NCBI GenBank assembly: GCA_025201805.1
Contig: MU619258.1
Coordinates: 274,964 to 315,136 of the forward strand
Reading direction: 5' to 3'
DNA length: 40,173 nt
Origin: Parasitella parasitica
Taxonomy: Eukaryota > Mucoromycota > Mucoromycetes > Mucorales > Mucoraceae
The translations under genes were made by a program, and so were the position numbers. This document shows, one piece after another, positions 1 to 10,428 of this stretch; within the stretch, counting starts at the first letter, position 1; each line of letters begins with the position of its first letter. The notes under the pieces were generated by a model. That model was not told the origin of the DNA and ran no database searches. It saw only the letters and a program-made list of their open reading frames with translations.

Positions 1-29
1 GAGGAAAGAAGAAAATGGTAACTTGTCCA

Positions 30-103
<74 letters not shown>

Positions 104-902
104 GGTTTTCGGCTGTAGCTACATTGGGAAAGCTACACTCTGTTGATTTCAAAGCTATTGGACTAGAGGGGTATGGTAGAGATGCTGGTTTTTATGCACG
201 TCAAATGAAGTCCCTTGGTAAAGTGTCAGCAGCGCAAGGAGCTGTTATTGACGAGGAAACAGGAGAAGCTGTTGGCCCAATTCCTCGTTTAGATGAAATG
301 TTTGCTTGGTTTAGACGTAATGAGGTCAAAGATCGAGCTACCATCATCCATGGTGACTTCAAAATTGACAACATGGTGTGTAAATGTATTGTGATAAGGA
401 GGCTACATACTCACAATATTATGTAGATTTTTCATCCTACTGAACCTCGAGTCATTGGAGTACTTGATTGGGAGCTGTCGACGATTGGTCATCCTTTATC
501 AGATTTATCCAATTTGCTCCAGCCCTTCTATATCCCTGACCAGCCTGGCCTTGTGGGTTTGAAGGGCCTTGACCCACTGCCTGTACCTGGATCTGGGGAA
601 CTGATGCAATGCTACTGTTCTCAGCTGAAGGGTATACAATATCCCATCGATAACTGGTTATTTGCTGTTGCATTTTCCTTCTTCAGAGTAAGTGCGAAGC
701 AGATTTGTGAATCATACACAGAGACTAACGGATAACGTAGCTGGCTGTAATCACTCAGGGTATCGCTGCTAGAGTTGCACGTAAACAAGCGTCTTCTGCA
801 CAAGCAAAGTTTGTCGCACAGAAATTCAAGCCTGTTTCATATTTAGCTTTAGACATTGTTGATAGAGGTGAATTAGGTCGACAGACCAATAGTAAATTGT
901 AA
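1..902 (+). CDS. APH-fold phosphotransferase (ACAD10/11 APH-like), 5' truncated by window edge
   Basis: Likely an aminoglycoside/choline-kinase-fold phosphotransferase of the type found alone in fungi and fused to acyl-CoA dehydrogenase in animal ACAD10/11. Exons read as 1-17, 102-375, 427-687 and 741-902, giving 237 residues of the C-terminal part with TTG-TAA as the end. Visible motifs are the segment KLHSVDFKAIGL, the catalytic loop HGDFKIDN (H-G-D-x4-N), and LDWELSTIGHPLSD, the Mg-binding DFG-equivalent of this fold. All three introns have GT-AG borders and keep the frame. The first intron is almost pure A (68 A in a row). The N-terminus and any nucleotide-binding loop lie outside the window. 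The substrate cannot be told from sequence. Confidence 0.82.
33..100. repeat. 68-nt poly(A) run inside an intron
   Basis: An uninterrupted run of 68 A fills most of an 84-nt intron (18-101) of the phosphotransferase gene and ends directly at the AG acceptor. The intron is inferred because the frame before and after it joins to give a family-like segment ending in CWFSAVATLGKLHS. The exact run length may be an assembly artefact. Confidence 0.9.
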
Positions 903-1519
903 TCTTTATTTGTATTGATTAAAAAAACAACAAAACAAAGAGTATAATGCACTCGCACGGATGAATATAAGTTTTGAAACATGTCTGTCCTCCTGAATAC
1001 GTACATGGCGCATTTAAGCAGACGCTCTCGGATCAAGAAAATAGCGGTTTCCATAACAAAATGTGATTAAGGTATGCTTCAAATGAAATCTATTCGCTAG
1101 ATTCAACAAATATTCAGAGAAAATCATTAAATAGACAAAGTCTCATTTAATTGCCTGATTGACAATGAGTTGCGTACATACGGTCCAGCTTCAAGCTGTA
1201 TAGGGGCATCTTGTAAATCAAGTTTAAAACATGTTTGGCAGTGAACCATCTAAATTGCTCCTAAATATACCTGTAAAACTTGACATTGTTGATGAACGAA
1301 AGCTTTTTGTACTACAGGGTATTGTTTGCAAGTGGATTGTTTCAAATGCTTTTTCTATTGTAATTTAAATATATCACTAGTACCATATTCAATACAAATC
1401 ATACAGGATCGTTTAAAATTGGGATTTTTGTGTATAAATGCATTCACATCCCCTCGCATTGGTCGTGCTTTTCTCTTTCTCTTTCTCTCTCTTTCTTTTA
1501 TACAATTCTATATAATAAA
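903..1519. other. Intergenic region between the phosphotransferase and zinc-finger genes
   Basis: AT-rich DNA of 617 bases with no supportable reading frame. It should hold the 3' end of the upstream gene and the promoter of the zinc-finger gene. The only distinctive element is a strong CT tract just before the zinc-finger start, listed separately. Confidence 0.6.
1469..1500 (+). promoter_or_regulatory. Pyrimidine (CT) tract in presumed core promoter
   Basis: A nearly pure T/C stretch about 20 bases before the zinc-finger start codon, followed by TATATAATA. Such tracts are common next to fungal transcription starts. The role is inferred from position only. Confidence 0.4.
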
Positions 1520-2390
<871 letters not shown>

Positions 2391-2428
2391 AACGTCTAAT
2401 TCATGTAAAATTCTAAATCATGTAATTT

Positions 2429-2434
2429 AATAAA
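2429..2434 (+). terminator. AATAAA poly(A) signal of the zinc-finger gene
   Basis: Canonical AATAAA 39 bases after the zinc-finger stop codon and before the HAM1 stop codon on the other strand. Assigned from position. Confidence 0.5.
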
Positions 2435-2457
2435 TATTTTTTATTAATTAACAAGAA

Positions 2458-3419
2458 TCAGGCTTTTTGTTGGTGTTCTTTGTCTTCAAAATGCTTCTTC
2501 AAGATGTCTAATGCCTTTCCGCGGTGAGATATACTGTTCTTAATGTCTTTATCCAGTTGTGCATAGCTATATAAAGTTGTTTTAGAGTTTTTAGTTTCCA
2601 TATATGTTTAAATTGCTCATATTTATAAATATCTCACGTTTCTTCAAAGCCATCAGGTTGAAAAATGGCATCCCAACCAAAGGTACCAGGACCGCGTGCG
2701 TCAACAATTTTGCCCTGACATTTCCCGTTAATACATGCTGTCCAATATACTTAGATACCATATCAGCTTACATAGGTTTTGCCTTCAAAAATAATGGGCT
2801 CATGTCCAGGGCCCTCGCAATAACCGAATGTGCAAAGCGCATAAGCTGATCTATCATCAAATCCATCCAGCATTTTGTTGATACCAGCATGACCGATTGA
2901 ATCCTGGAACCATTTGCTATTGTGAGAGAAACAATGAATATGTAATGCACACCAAGAAACTTCTGTGCGTAATCTTACATGTAAGGACCGGGAAGTCCGT
3001 TCATGGCATTGAAACATAAAGCTGTGTCTTCTGTGATACAGGGGCCATTAAGCTAACGAAAAAAAGAAAAGAAAAACATCATCAGGTTCCATCCTGTACT
3101 CGTATTTAATACTTACAATTTCAGCAGCAAGCTTTGATTTTTGCTTTGCAATTTCTTGAGTTTCTCCTTGAAGCTCAGGCACTATTAAAAAAAAAAGCAT
3201 ATTTCAGGAGCCGTTTCACAGCACAAGATATATGCATGTTACATACAGTCGAGCTTATGAGATTCCACATCAATGACACCCTTCAAGATGGCTTGGACTT
3301 CGCTAAGCTTGTTCTTGTTGCCAGTAACAAACACTAGAAACTGTTGTTATTCCAGTGTATACCGTACCTATAATCACCTTCGACTTACCAAGTTTGGGTA
3401 ATTCTTTTGATGTGCTCAT
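2458..3419 (-). CDS. HAM1: Inosine triphosphate pyrophosphatase (ITPase, HAM1)
   Basis: House-cleaning nucleotidase that hydrolyses ITP, dITP and XTP to monophosphates plus pyrophosphate, keeping deaminated purines out of nucleic acids. Exons from 5' to 3' on the minus strand: 3419-3389, 3333-3247, 3181-3117, 3052-2979, 2916-2772, 2714-2638 and 2566-2458, giving 195 residues, the usual family length. Family motifs appear in order: VTGNKNKL near residue 13 (phosphate-binding start), ITEDTAL, GLPGPYIKWF, GWDAIF, and ISHRGKA near the C-terminus, which contacts the hypoxanthine ring. All six introns are 50-72 nt with GT-AG borders. The short first exon encodes [10 protein letters not shown] plus one base. 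The protein is expected to be a cytosolic homodimer needing Mg. Confidence 0.95.
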
Positions 3420-4887
3420 GTATATTTTTTCGAGTTACTGCAAAACGTGTCAAAGTGGAAGAAAGGCAAAAAAAAAAAAAAAGAGACTGCCTCGGTGACT
3501 CAATTTTGTTAACATAATGCTTCCTGTCCTTTTTTTACACAGTGTAGTCAATTGATTTCATCTACAGTCTTTTTACGGTTTCTGAAAAAAAAAGTTCAAG
3601 TAAATGTAAAAATGTTACGGTATTTGTGATAAAATATAGTAAGGTTTCTTATATTTCTGATAAAAGCTGAGATGTTTTTGAGAGAAAAGAATTGTCTGTC
3701 TAAGAAGTTTTTCAAGTAGGGAGAAGTATTAAATGCAATCGCATTTATATTTTATTTTGATCAAACAGTCATTGTGCAGGAGCAATAGGTATTTTTAAAT
3801 GAATGACTATTTGGGTTTTTTATTATCCCATTTTTCAATACAATAAAAACTCTTTATTAGCACTATCGACATGTACTTCAGATACCTGAAACTGAACAAT
3901 CACAACGGGCTACAAAGCTTAAAAGCAAGAACTTAAGCTTTGCATGCCATTTTTTGACTGATTTTTATAATTAAAAGTGCCCTGAAGACGCCAGAAATAG
4001 TATCCAATGGGAAAAAACTATATTATGTATGATTTTGGTGCAATTTGAGCAAGATTTTTTTTTCGATGCAAAATGACGGATTTTTTCGATTTTTTCCTTG
4101 TATCCACACATGCAGAATCATCGATTACGCATTATCCTCGATTTTGACATCAAAAACGCAACTTTTTACTATGGCATATAATAGAAGAAAATGATCGTAA
4201 AAGGTCATTCCTTGATCTGAAAGACTGGAAAAGCGCTCTGATTAAGTAAAATGTTGACTTTTCCCTCTTTATCTGTTTTTGAGATTTTTCGGCAGAATTC
4301 CTTCCATAGGCATACGGGGATTATGAAAAGTTACCAGCGTGTAAAGCGCCCAAAAATACAGCTATTATCATAGACTGACAGCCGTGGTATGCATAGTACA
4401 AGAAGATGATATTTTGCCCCAAAGGAGTAATTTTGTTTTTTTCTTATCCAAATCGAGTTTCTGGAAGAAAAAATTCTTCCAGATCTTAGACGCATGGCTG
4501 CTGAGAGTCAAAAACTTGCTCTGCACGTTTAATCTCCGCTCTTAAAAAAAAACGGTAGTGCTTTTTGAAGACAACTCTAGCTTTGAAAAGCCATTGCTTA
4601 CCCAATTCAAAAGACTAACAATTGTAATTTAATTTATATAGATTGTGTGTTTCTCGGCTTTCTAATGGTACCAGTTACATGTCTTTACCTGGCCTGACGA
4701 TCTCATGCTCCGATTTTGAAAAATACTTTACCGAAAAAAGTCAGAGAAAAGTCGCTACCTTCATCTGATGTCAACTTAAAAAGCACAAACATTTGCTCTA
4801 AACTATGCAAATGCGTACTCAAAAGGTGTCTTATAATCCAATACATTAGTTTGCATTACTTGTTTATGTGTTCGAGTTTGCCAAGCA
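3420..4887. other. Gene-free AT-rich region
   Basis: Nearly 1.5 kb with no reading frame, RNA gene or repeat that I can support. It contains scattered homopolymer A/T runs and the promoter of HAM1 at its left end. It may be eroded transposon DNA, given the Tc1-like remnant to the right, but I see no recognisable motif. Confidence 0.5.
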
Positions 4888-5214
4888 TTGTTTTCGTACA
4901 GTTTTCGTCCTTTTTCTGACAATCACACACTGAAAAAAAAAAATCAGGCGCCTAAAGTCTACGTAGCTGGCTTTGCATTGACTCACACTTTTGAACCATT
5001 CCAATATTACGGAAAAGATGGCGCAGGTTTGACTAGCTGTTCCACTGTGCAACTGGATATAGAGAACCCTGCTTGGTTCTTGTTTGATGAGACCTTCTAC
5101 ACTAGAAGACGCCAGATCAACCGAAAGCATGAGAAAATGCTAGAGAAAAGGAAACAATCTGCCATCAGGATAACACACCCATTCATAAAAATTCAACTGT
5201 ATAGAAATTTTTGA
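4888..5214 (+). CDS. Unrecognised open frame, possibly an exon fragment
   Basis: An open frame of 108 codons. From about 4957 its translation looks protein-like (KVYVAGFALTHTFEPF, GLTSCSTVQL, NPAWFLFDETFYTRRRQIN) with a basic, possibly helical end. I do not recognise a family. The first 20 or so residues look non-coding, so the true start is unclear and no partner exons were found. It lies directly beside the Tc1-like transposase remnant, so it may be part of a decayed mobile element or a lone leftover exon. Treat as hypothetical. Confidence 0.25.
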   Translation: MFSYSFRPFSDNHTLKKKNQAPKVYVAGFALTHTFEPFQYYGKDGAGLTSCSTVQLDIENPAWFLFDETFYTRRRQINRKHEKMLEKRKQSAIRITHPFIKIQLYRNF

Positions 5215-5872
5215 AATCCCAAGGACATAAATATGTTTATCTTCAACTTTGCTCCCCGTTCCTGAATCCAATTAGAGGCTTTTTGATCCAAAGTCAACAG
5301 ACACACTTGCACCCAGAATCTTAAATGTAAATAATAGAAGATCCAGGTATCTTCCAAGTCTGGAAATTGCTTGAGAAAAGCTTCTTTGGTAAGTCCAAGT
5401 GTTGAGGACCGGCAGTTGTCAAGGTACTGGATCACCTACCTCTGTTTTTGGCTTTCGGAGCAAAACCAGGTAATACACTACCGTTGCTATCGTTCAAATC
5501 CTTGTGCAGCCTGTAAGCACTTTGTCGTGAAATATTATAACGTACTGCGGCTTTAGGTAAAGTAGTGCCATCGTTTTGGAGTATTTATATGTAAATGCGC
5601 ATTTGCTCGGGGGAGTACTTTTTGTACCTTCTCTTACTGTCATTAATTGATTCAACTTTCAAGTTTTCTGGGAGTCGATCTCCATGGTTGAGTCCTTCGG
5701 TAAATGAATCGAAGTCCATTATTATTTTGATATCGCCGTATTGATGGGCCACATCTTCCATCTGTTCTTCAGATTCATCGTCAATAATATAACCGAAATC
5801 GAATAGTCTTACACATAGAAATGACATAATAATGGTTAAATAAATCTCATGTATATAATGTTTTTTCAACAC
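5193..5872 (-). pseudogene. Decayed Tc1/mariner-like transposase, N-terminal HTH part
   Basis: The minus strand reads DSKRRYKKYSPEQM, an in-frame TAA (5586-5588), then ILQNDGTTLPKAAVRYNIS and RQSAYRLHKDLNDSNGSVL. This is the helix-turn-helix pattern at the start of Mucorales Tc1/IS630-type transposases. A gap and frame change near 5440 follow, after which the second frame (LDNCRSSTLGLTKEAF, FLKQFPDLE, LTLDQKASNWIQERGA) fits the second winged-helix part. The DDE catalytic domain, expected downstream, is absent. An acidic N-terminal segment (IIDDESEEQMEDV) precedes the HTH. One nonsense codon, one frameshift and one large deletion make it non-functional. No terminal repeats were found around it. 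Confidence 0.65.
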
Positions 5873-6170
5873 TTTTTCAATATCGCCACTTTTTATTCAC
5901 AAACAAATTTTATTGACGGCACAGATAGTCATTTTTTAGTAATTGCGACAATCGACTGTTTGAGAATACGGATAAAACTATCATATACATTGTATCGCGA
6001 ATTTTAGGGAACTGAAATTTACTAATTTTAATGAGTTCAAATGATATAATGAGGGTAGAAGGATTTGGGTTGCATAGAAATGAGATTATTCTCATCTTTG
6101 ATGTAATAAATTCGATTTCTTGCAAAATTGTAATGATGGTTGAGATGGACAGAGCGCTTTTGCTCGTCCT

Positions 6171-6445
6171 TTAAGGTTGTGATGCGTTTTCATTCTCATT
6201 GCTTTTCAGCACAGATCCCGCAGACATGTATCTATTGATAAATACATTAGTTTAAATGTAGTTTATATTTCAGACACATACAATGATGAGTGCAACGTTC
6301 CCAGTTTTCGTATGCTAGGCATCTGTTCAACTGTTTTTCTCATATTTTCATCCATCTTTTTCATATTTTGGTCCAGTTTATCCAATCCATTTCTCAACTC
6401 GGCATATTGCATCTTCTTTGATGCATAAGCGGTCGAATTCTTCAT
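6171..6445 (-). CDS. HSK3: DASH/Dam1 complex subunit HSK3-like
   Basis: Small predicted kinetochore protein of 74 residues; exons 6445-6282 and 6231-6171. DASH forms rings on microtubules and couples kinetochores to spindle plus ends. The core QYAELRNGLDKLDQN, a heptad-like helix, then MPSIRKLGTLHSSLYMSAGSVL matches the HSK3 pattern of an N-terminal coiled coil ending in a motif like LG..HASLFMAA. The start at 6445 gives the family length. An upstream in-frame ATG at 6484 would add 13 hydrophobic residues and is less likely. It is divergent from the RPA-interacting protein gene, with 127 bases between the start codons. Confidence 0.7.
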
Positions 6446-6572
6446 ATTTAGGTGAAACGAAAGAAGAAAAAGCCGTGGGACCACCTTTGCTGTAAAAGAA
6501 AAGACGCACGCGTCGGAACAACTCGATAGGTACAGCTTCTCTTCAACACAACTTTTTTTTTTTTGTTAAAAA
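6446..6572. promoter_or_regulatory. Bidirectional promoter HSK3/RPAIN
   Basis: Only 127 bases separate the two divergent start codons, so both promoters must lie here unless transcription starts inside a gene. It includes a T run at 6553-6564 before the plus-strand ATG. Function inferred from geometry. Confidence 0.45.
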
Positions 6573-7199
6573 ATGAAATCTAGCCGAAGATCAATAAAAA
6601 ACAATTTTGACAATAAAAGTCGGTGGCGAGACAAATTCAAACAGCAATGCGACGATAGAATGAAAGAAGCTCGGCAAGATAAAATTAATAAAATCAGAGA
6701 AGATCAGGTAAACAAGGGAAACACAAAATCTTTTATTAGCAAACATGCTTACATTTTTCGAAACAAGTTGCTACATAAAATCTTGGAGCAAGAATGGGAT
6801 ATTTTTAAAAAGGAAAATGAAGATGCAATGCGCAATGAAGGAATTGACGACATCGACAATTTAATAGAAGAGAGTATGTGGGATGAGGAAGCAGACATGT
6901 ATTTCAGAGAAGAGGAAGAAAACTTGAGTCAAGCAATGGACGATTATCAAGCAATAGTATGTGTTAACTGTCAAAAAGCGGCATTAATCTCTACTCAAAT
7001 GCAAGGCCTTCAAGTATTATCGTGTCCAAATTGCGGATTTTATGCGACGGAAATGTGTTTGAACACTATTTTGCAGGCGATCAAAAACCATTCCATGCAG
7101 TGTTATGGTCTAATCTCGTACATTCTAGAGCCTGGTACTGATGATTCAATTATTGCTGCTTGTAATATTTGCGATCTATGGGATTTGTTTAAATTGTAA
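6573..7199 (+). CDS. RPA-interacting protein (RPAIN-like)
   Basis: Likely a nuclear import adaptor for replication protein A. The N-terminus is basic (KSRWRDKFKQQCDDRMKEAR), as in RPAIN. A middle acidic helical part (LLHKILEQEWDIF) follows. The C-terminus is a zinc-binding domain with CVNCQ, CPNCG, a His-x3-Cys near HSMQC and a final CNICD. The frame is open throughout (208 residues). Positions 6708-6767 have the look of a 60-nt intron (GTAAAC, pyrimidine stretch, AAG acceptor). Removing them joins EDQ to LLHKILEQEW in the same frame, which fits the family better and gives 188 residues. Both forms are translatable. Confidence 0.78.
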   Translation: MKSSRRSIKNNFDNKSRWRDKFKQQCDDRMKEARQDKINKIREDQVNKGNTKSFISKHAYIFRNKLLHKILEQEWDIFKKENEDAMRNEGIDDIDNLIEESMWDEEADMYFREEEENLSQAMDDYQAIVCVNCQKAALISTQMQGLQVLSCPNCGFYATEMCLNTILQAIKNHSMQCYGLISYILEPGTDDSIIAACNICDLWDLFKL

Positions 7200-7344
7200 A
7201 TACCTAAATATGTGCTTGTCATAATATGCTGCACACGATGTGACTTATAGCTTTGCTCGGTATCATAACCGTTGTATATTTGTGGCATCCTTGAAAAAAA
7301 TTAAAGGCTCTTCTCTTTCTCATTTCTATACTTTGACAGCCCAC

Positions 7345-9846
7345 ATGGAAGACAGCAATTTTTCTTCTTGTGAGCAATACTTGTTCAAGCCATTGAACTC
7401 GATTAGAGTAAATCATTATACAGTTTCAATTCCTGACTCCTCAATTTTATATTTTTTCTGCTTAGGAAAGCGTACCTGAAAACGCCAATGTGGAGTGTAG
7501 CATATCTTTGCAAAACATTATATCAAAAAAAGGCGAACCTAAAAACGAACAATTACTCTTGAATTCTATAGATTCGCTGATCAACGTTTTAAGAGTTAGA
7601 AAAAGTGCAGTAAGCTTGCCATAATGAGTAGTATTAGTACAGTTCTTAAAGACTAATTGTAAAAACATTACAGACTTTTCTAGGAGATTCAGGCTATTCA
7701 GTCTTGTCCGATTTATTGCCTCTTATCAACAGTAGTAACGATGACATAAGGGCATCTGCTTATGTCTGTTTACAATATCTTTCCAGCTATTTGGATGAAG
7801 ATGAAGTTGCCCTTATCATGATGAATCAGCTTATTAGCTTGGATTGGCAGACTTTCGATGCTTCTTCTTACTATCAAAGTGCTCGCCTCTCAGCTGTGTA
7901 TTTCGAATTATTAGGCAGATCGCTTGAAAAAATGACTAGACCTAGAGATTGGATGCTTTTTTTACCTTTTCTTGCTAATTATTTAGTCGCGATTATCGAT
8001 GAGATGGTTAAAATTCTGATCCACGATTCGTGCTTCGGATCCTCGGATAAGCAGCCTTCGCTTTATGATAAAGTTTTCATCTTGAATAGCAACAACTGCT
8101 TAGATTTAATTCAGTTCCTTCATTCCAAAACAGTAGAGCAAGATCCGGCAGCATTTCCAGTAAGATTTAATAAGCCTTTGTTTTAGAATATTCTAAAGCT
8201 TGTCTATTAGTTTGACTCCAGGGACATTGGAAAGGAAAGTGAAGATACGAAAAGACGATATCTCGCTTATTTCCTCACAAACCTGATGATAGAAAAAGTT
8301 ATTGCTAACTTTGACATGCAACTATCAGAAACTTACTTCAAAATGCACAATCCTGTATATGAATCCAGAATCACTGTGCATAGGTCAGGCATGAATGTGA
8401 AAGTAAATGCTGAAAATGACTATTATAAACCAATGTATGAAATTGTCCATCGAACCATGGTAAATGCATGTACTCTAGTAGCAATAACTGTATTTTGACT
8501 GCGCACATCAGGAACTTGTTAACAAATATGGGCTTTCTTTTGAGAAAATGCATCAATTACAATCATCTATTGTCTTCAGCACAGTTTCGTCAGGTGAATT
8601 CTTCCCGCAAGAAGCTAAATTTGACCACATAACTAACTTATTTACTCGATAAAGAGCATGCAGCTAAGGATAATGATTTGCAAATGATTAATTCTACTTT
8701 GTATCCATTGAGCTACAACGGAATCGCTAGTTTACTCAGTCTATCGTTGTATGATAAGATCATTTACCCTCAAATATCATCTAATCCGTCTATGGGGCTC
8801 TTTGATGGCATGAACGACGTTTACGACATGGCCCAAAAATACATTGGAATTGTATTAAACTTGGCAACAAGGTAGGTATTGAAGACAATGTTTTTGTGTA
8901 AACCTGACTGGGATGTGGATATTAGATGCTCAGAGCATCCCTGCGAAACTGACAAAGCTGTCTTTATCATGCTTTATATGGCAGACCATATCAAAAACGT
9001 AGTGGTTTCACCGAGTGATCTAGATAAGATGATCCCTGGTCCTTGCGGGAACGAAGCCAGTTTTCCTGTGTCTCGTATTATTGAGGTATGCTGAATGTAT
9101 GCAAACTGAACGACGATATTTATTGCCATATAGATAATCTCTACAGTAGCTTCTACTTGCCCTGACCCTACTGTTCGATTTGCTGCGTGCAAACTTATTG
9201 AAAAGTTCATTAACTATGGTGATGAAAAGACGCAATTGTTTTTATTTGATGAATTGTTGATTAGGTGCCCATATCCATCAATGAAGGTAGCCGCTATCCA
9301 GCTCCTAAAAGATCATGTCTGTAGAATTTTGGAGGAAAAGAAGGTATTCGCTGTGTTAATATATTTTGTATACTCTTCTAATTAATATCAATCCAAGTTT
9401 TCTTCGGCTTTTGCTAGCCCTGTTGTTCTCACAGAATTTGTTCCTATTATTTTGCAGTTCAAAGAACAGTGGGCAGTAAATCAGTATGAATTATGGAATG
9501 ACTATAGCTATATTATGCAAGCTATTGTGTTCTATCGAATATTGTATCTGAAAGATATACAACAGAGCCTGGTAAAAACGACATGCACAATGAAAGCAGT
9601 TCCATAATTTAATTTATAAATTGGCAGACGGCTATAGCGGATACTGGCGAGACTATGAATAGCTTATATTTCAATCCACTGTCAAAATTGCTTGATAAAA
9701 TAGATACACAGGTTTGTAAACATATCTGTCAAAAGAGACGCCTTTTATTTAAGCTCATTTTTCAGGATTTGGACAAAATAATGCAAATTGGAACATTGAA
9801 ATACCAGATTGAACTGGTACAAAATGACATCCGTGAGTCAGCCTAA
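7345..9846 (+). CDS. Ybp2/ALF4/glomulin-type helical-repeat protein
   Basis: Predicted 649-residue all-helical protein in 11 exons: 7345-7407, 7466-7609, 7674-8159, 8211-8459, 8512-8593, 8655-8871, 8926-9085, 9134-9343, 9398-9571, 9628-9711 and 9766-9846. Length and pattern fit fungal Yap1-binding/Ybp2 and plant ALF4/animal glomulin relatives. The most telling segment is TCPDPTVRFAACKLI followed by LLIRCPYPSMKVAAIQLLKD, a repeat found near the middle of that family. N-terminal helices such as LLPLINSSNDDIRASAYVCL suggest HEAT/ARM-like repeats. Ybp proteins bind the redox factor Yap1 or act at kinetochores, and glomulin inhibits RBX1 ubiquitin ligases. Which role applies here cannot be told. 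The last intron (9712-9765) is 54 nt and open. Confidence 0.55.
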
Positions 9847-10316
9847 TCAGGTGTCAAGTAAATGAGATTTAAACACACGCTCATCATGTTGATATTTAGC
9901 CTTAGTACGTTAGCACTTGATAAGAAATTATGGATTATTTGAGTGCAAAGTTATGCGAAATATATAATGACAACTGCTACATTTTTACATTAGAGTTCCT
10001 GTATAGTGCATTTTGCTTTTAGAATTTTGTTGGCTATGAGCGGTTTAACATTTGTTTATAATAGATCGAGAGATGTATCATATACACATTCATTATACTC
10101 GGGTTCTACAGTCTAACTGCATAATGTTTTTTATGAGTATTCATGATTTACCGTAAGACCCTGGGACGGACTTGAGTCTCTGATATGAGACCTTGCCATG
10201 TTATTGATATAACATCCATTTCGTTTTTGTTATACTATCTCACTTACTTATACATTTGATGACGGAGTTTGAAATTGGTAGAACTAAATTTGGAGAGGCG
10301 CTTAAAATTTTGATCA
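9847..10316. other. Intergenic DNA before the Fanzor-bearing element
   Basis: 470 bases of AT-rich sequence between the glomulin-like stop and the TA that starts the mobile element. No gene or RNA motif found. It should hold the polyadenylation site of the upstream gene. Confidence 0.5.
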
Positions 10317-10318
10317 TA

Positions 10319-10428
10319 CAGTTTTTTAACTTGGAATTGAGACGAATGGAAATATTTTTTAGACGAATGGGAATTTGATTCAAGACGAATGGAAATTGTT
10401 TTGAGACGATGAGAAAAGAAATTGAGAC
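10319..10428 (+). repeat. Left terminal inverted repeat with subterminal GACGA(A)T repeats
   Basis: Outer tip CAGTTTTTTAAC, then four copies of a GACGA(A)TG motif at about 10341, 10362, 10384 and 10406, the last within the part matched by the right end. Repeated subterminal sites are typical transposase binding sites in Tc1-like elements. Confidence 0.65.

Noticed and set aside
903-1060. Minus-strand frame of about 99 codons over the phosphotransferase 3' end
   Set aside because: It overlaps a confident exon on the other strand and has no motif.
4716-4919. Open frame reading MKNTLPKKVREK from a non-ATG codon
   Set aside because: Composition is that of chance AT-rich DNA and there is no conserved motif.
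7200-7344. Earlier start for the glomulin-like gene at an upstream in-frame codon (7240)
   Set aside because: It would add low-quality residues from the RPAIN 3' flank. ATG 7345 gives an acidic, family-like N-terminus.
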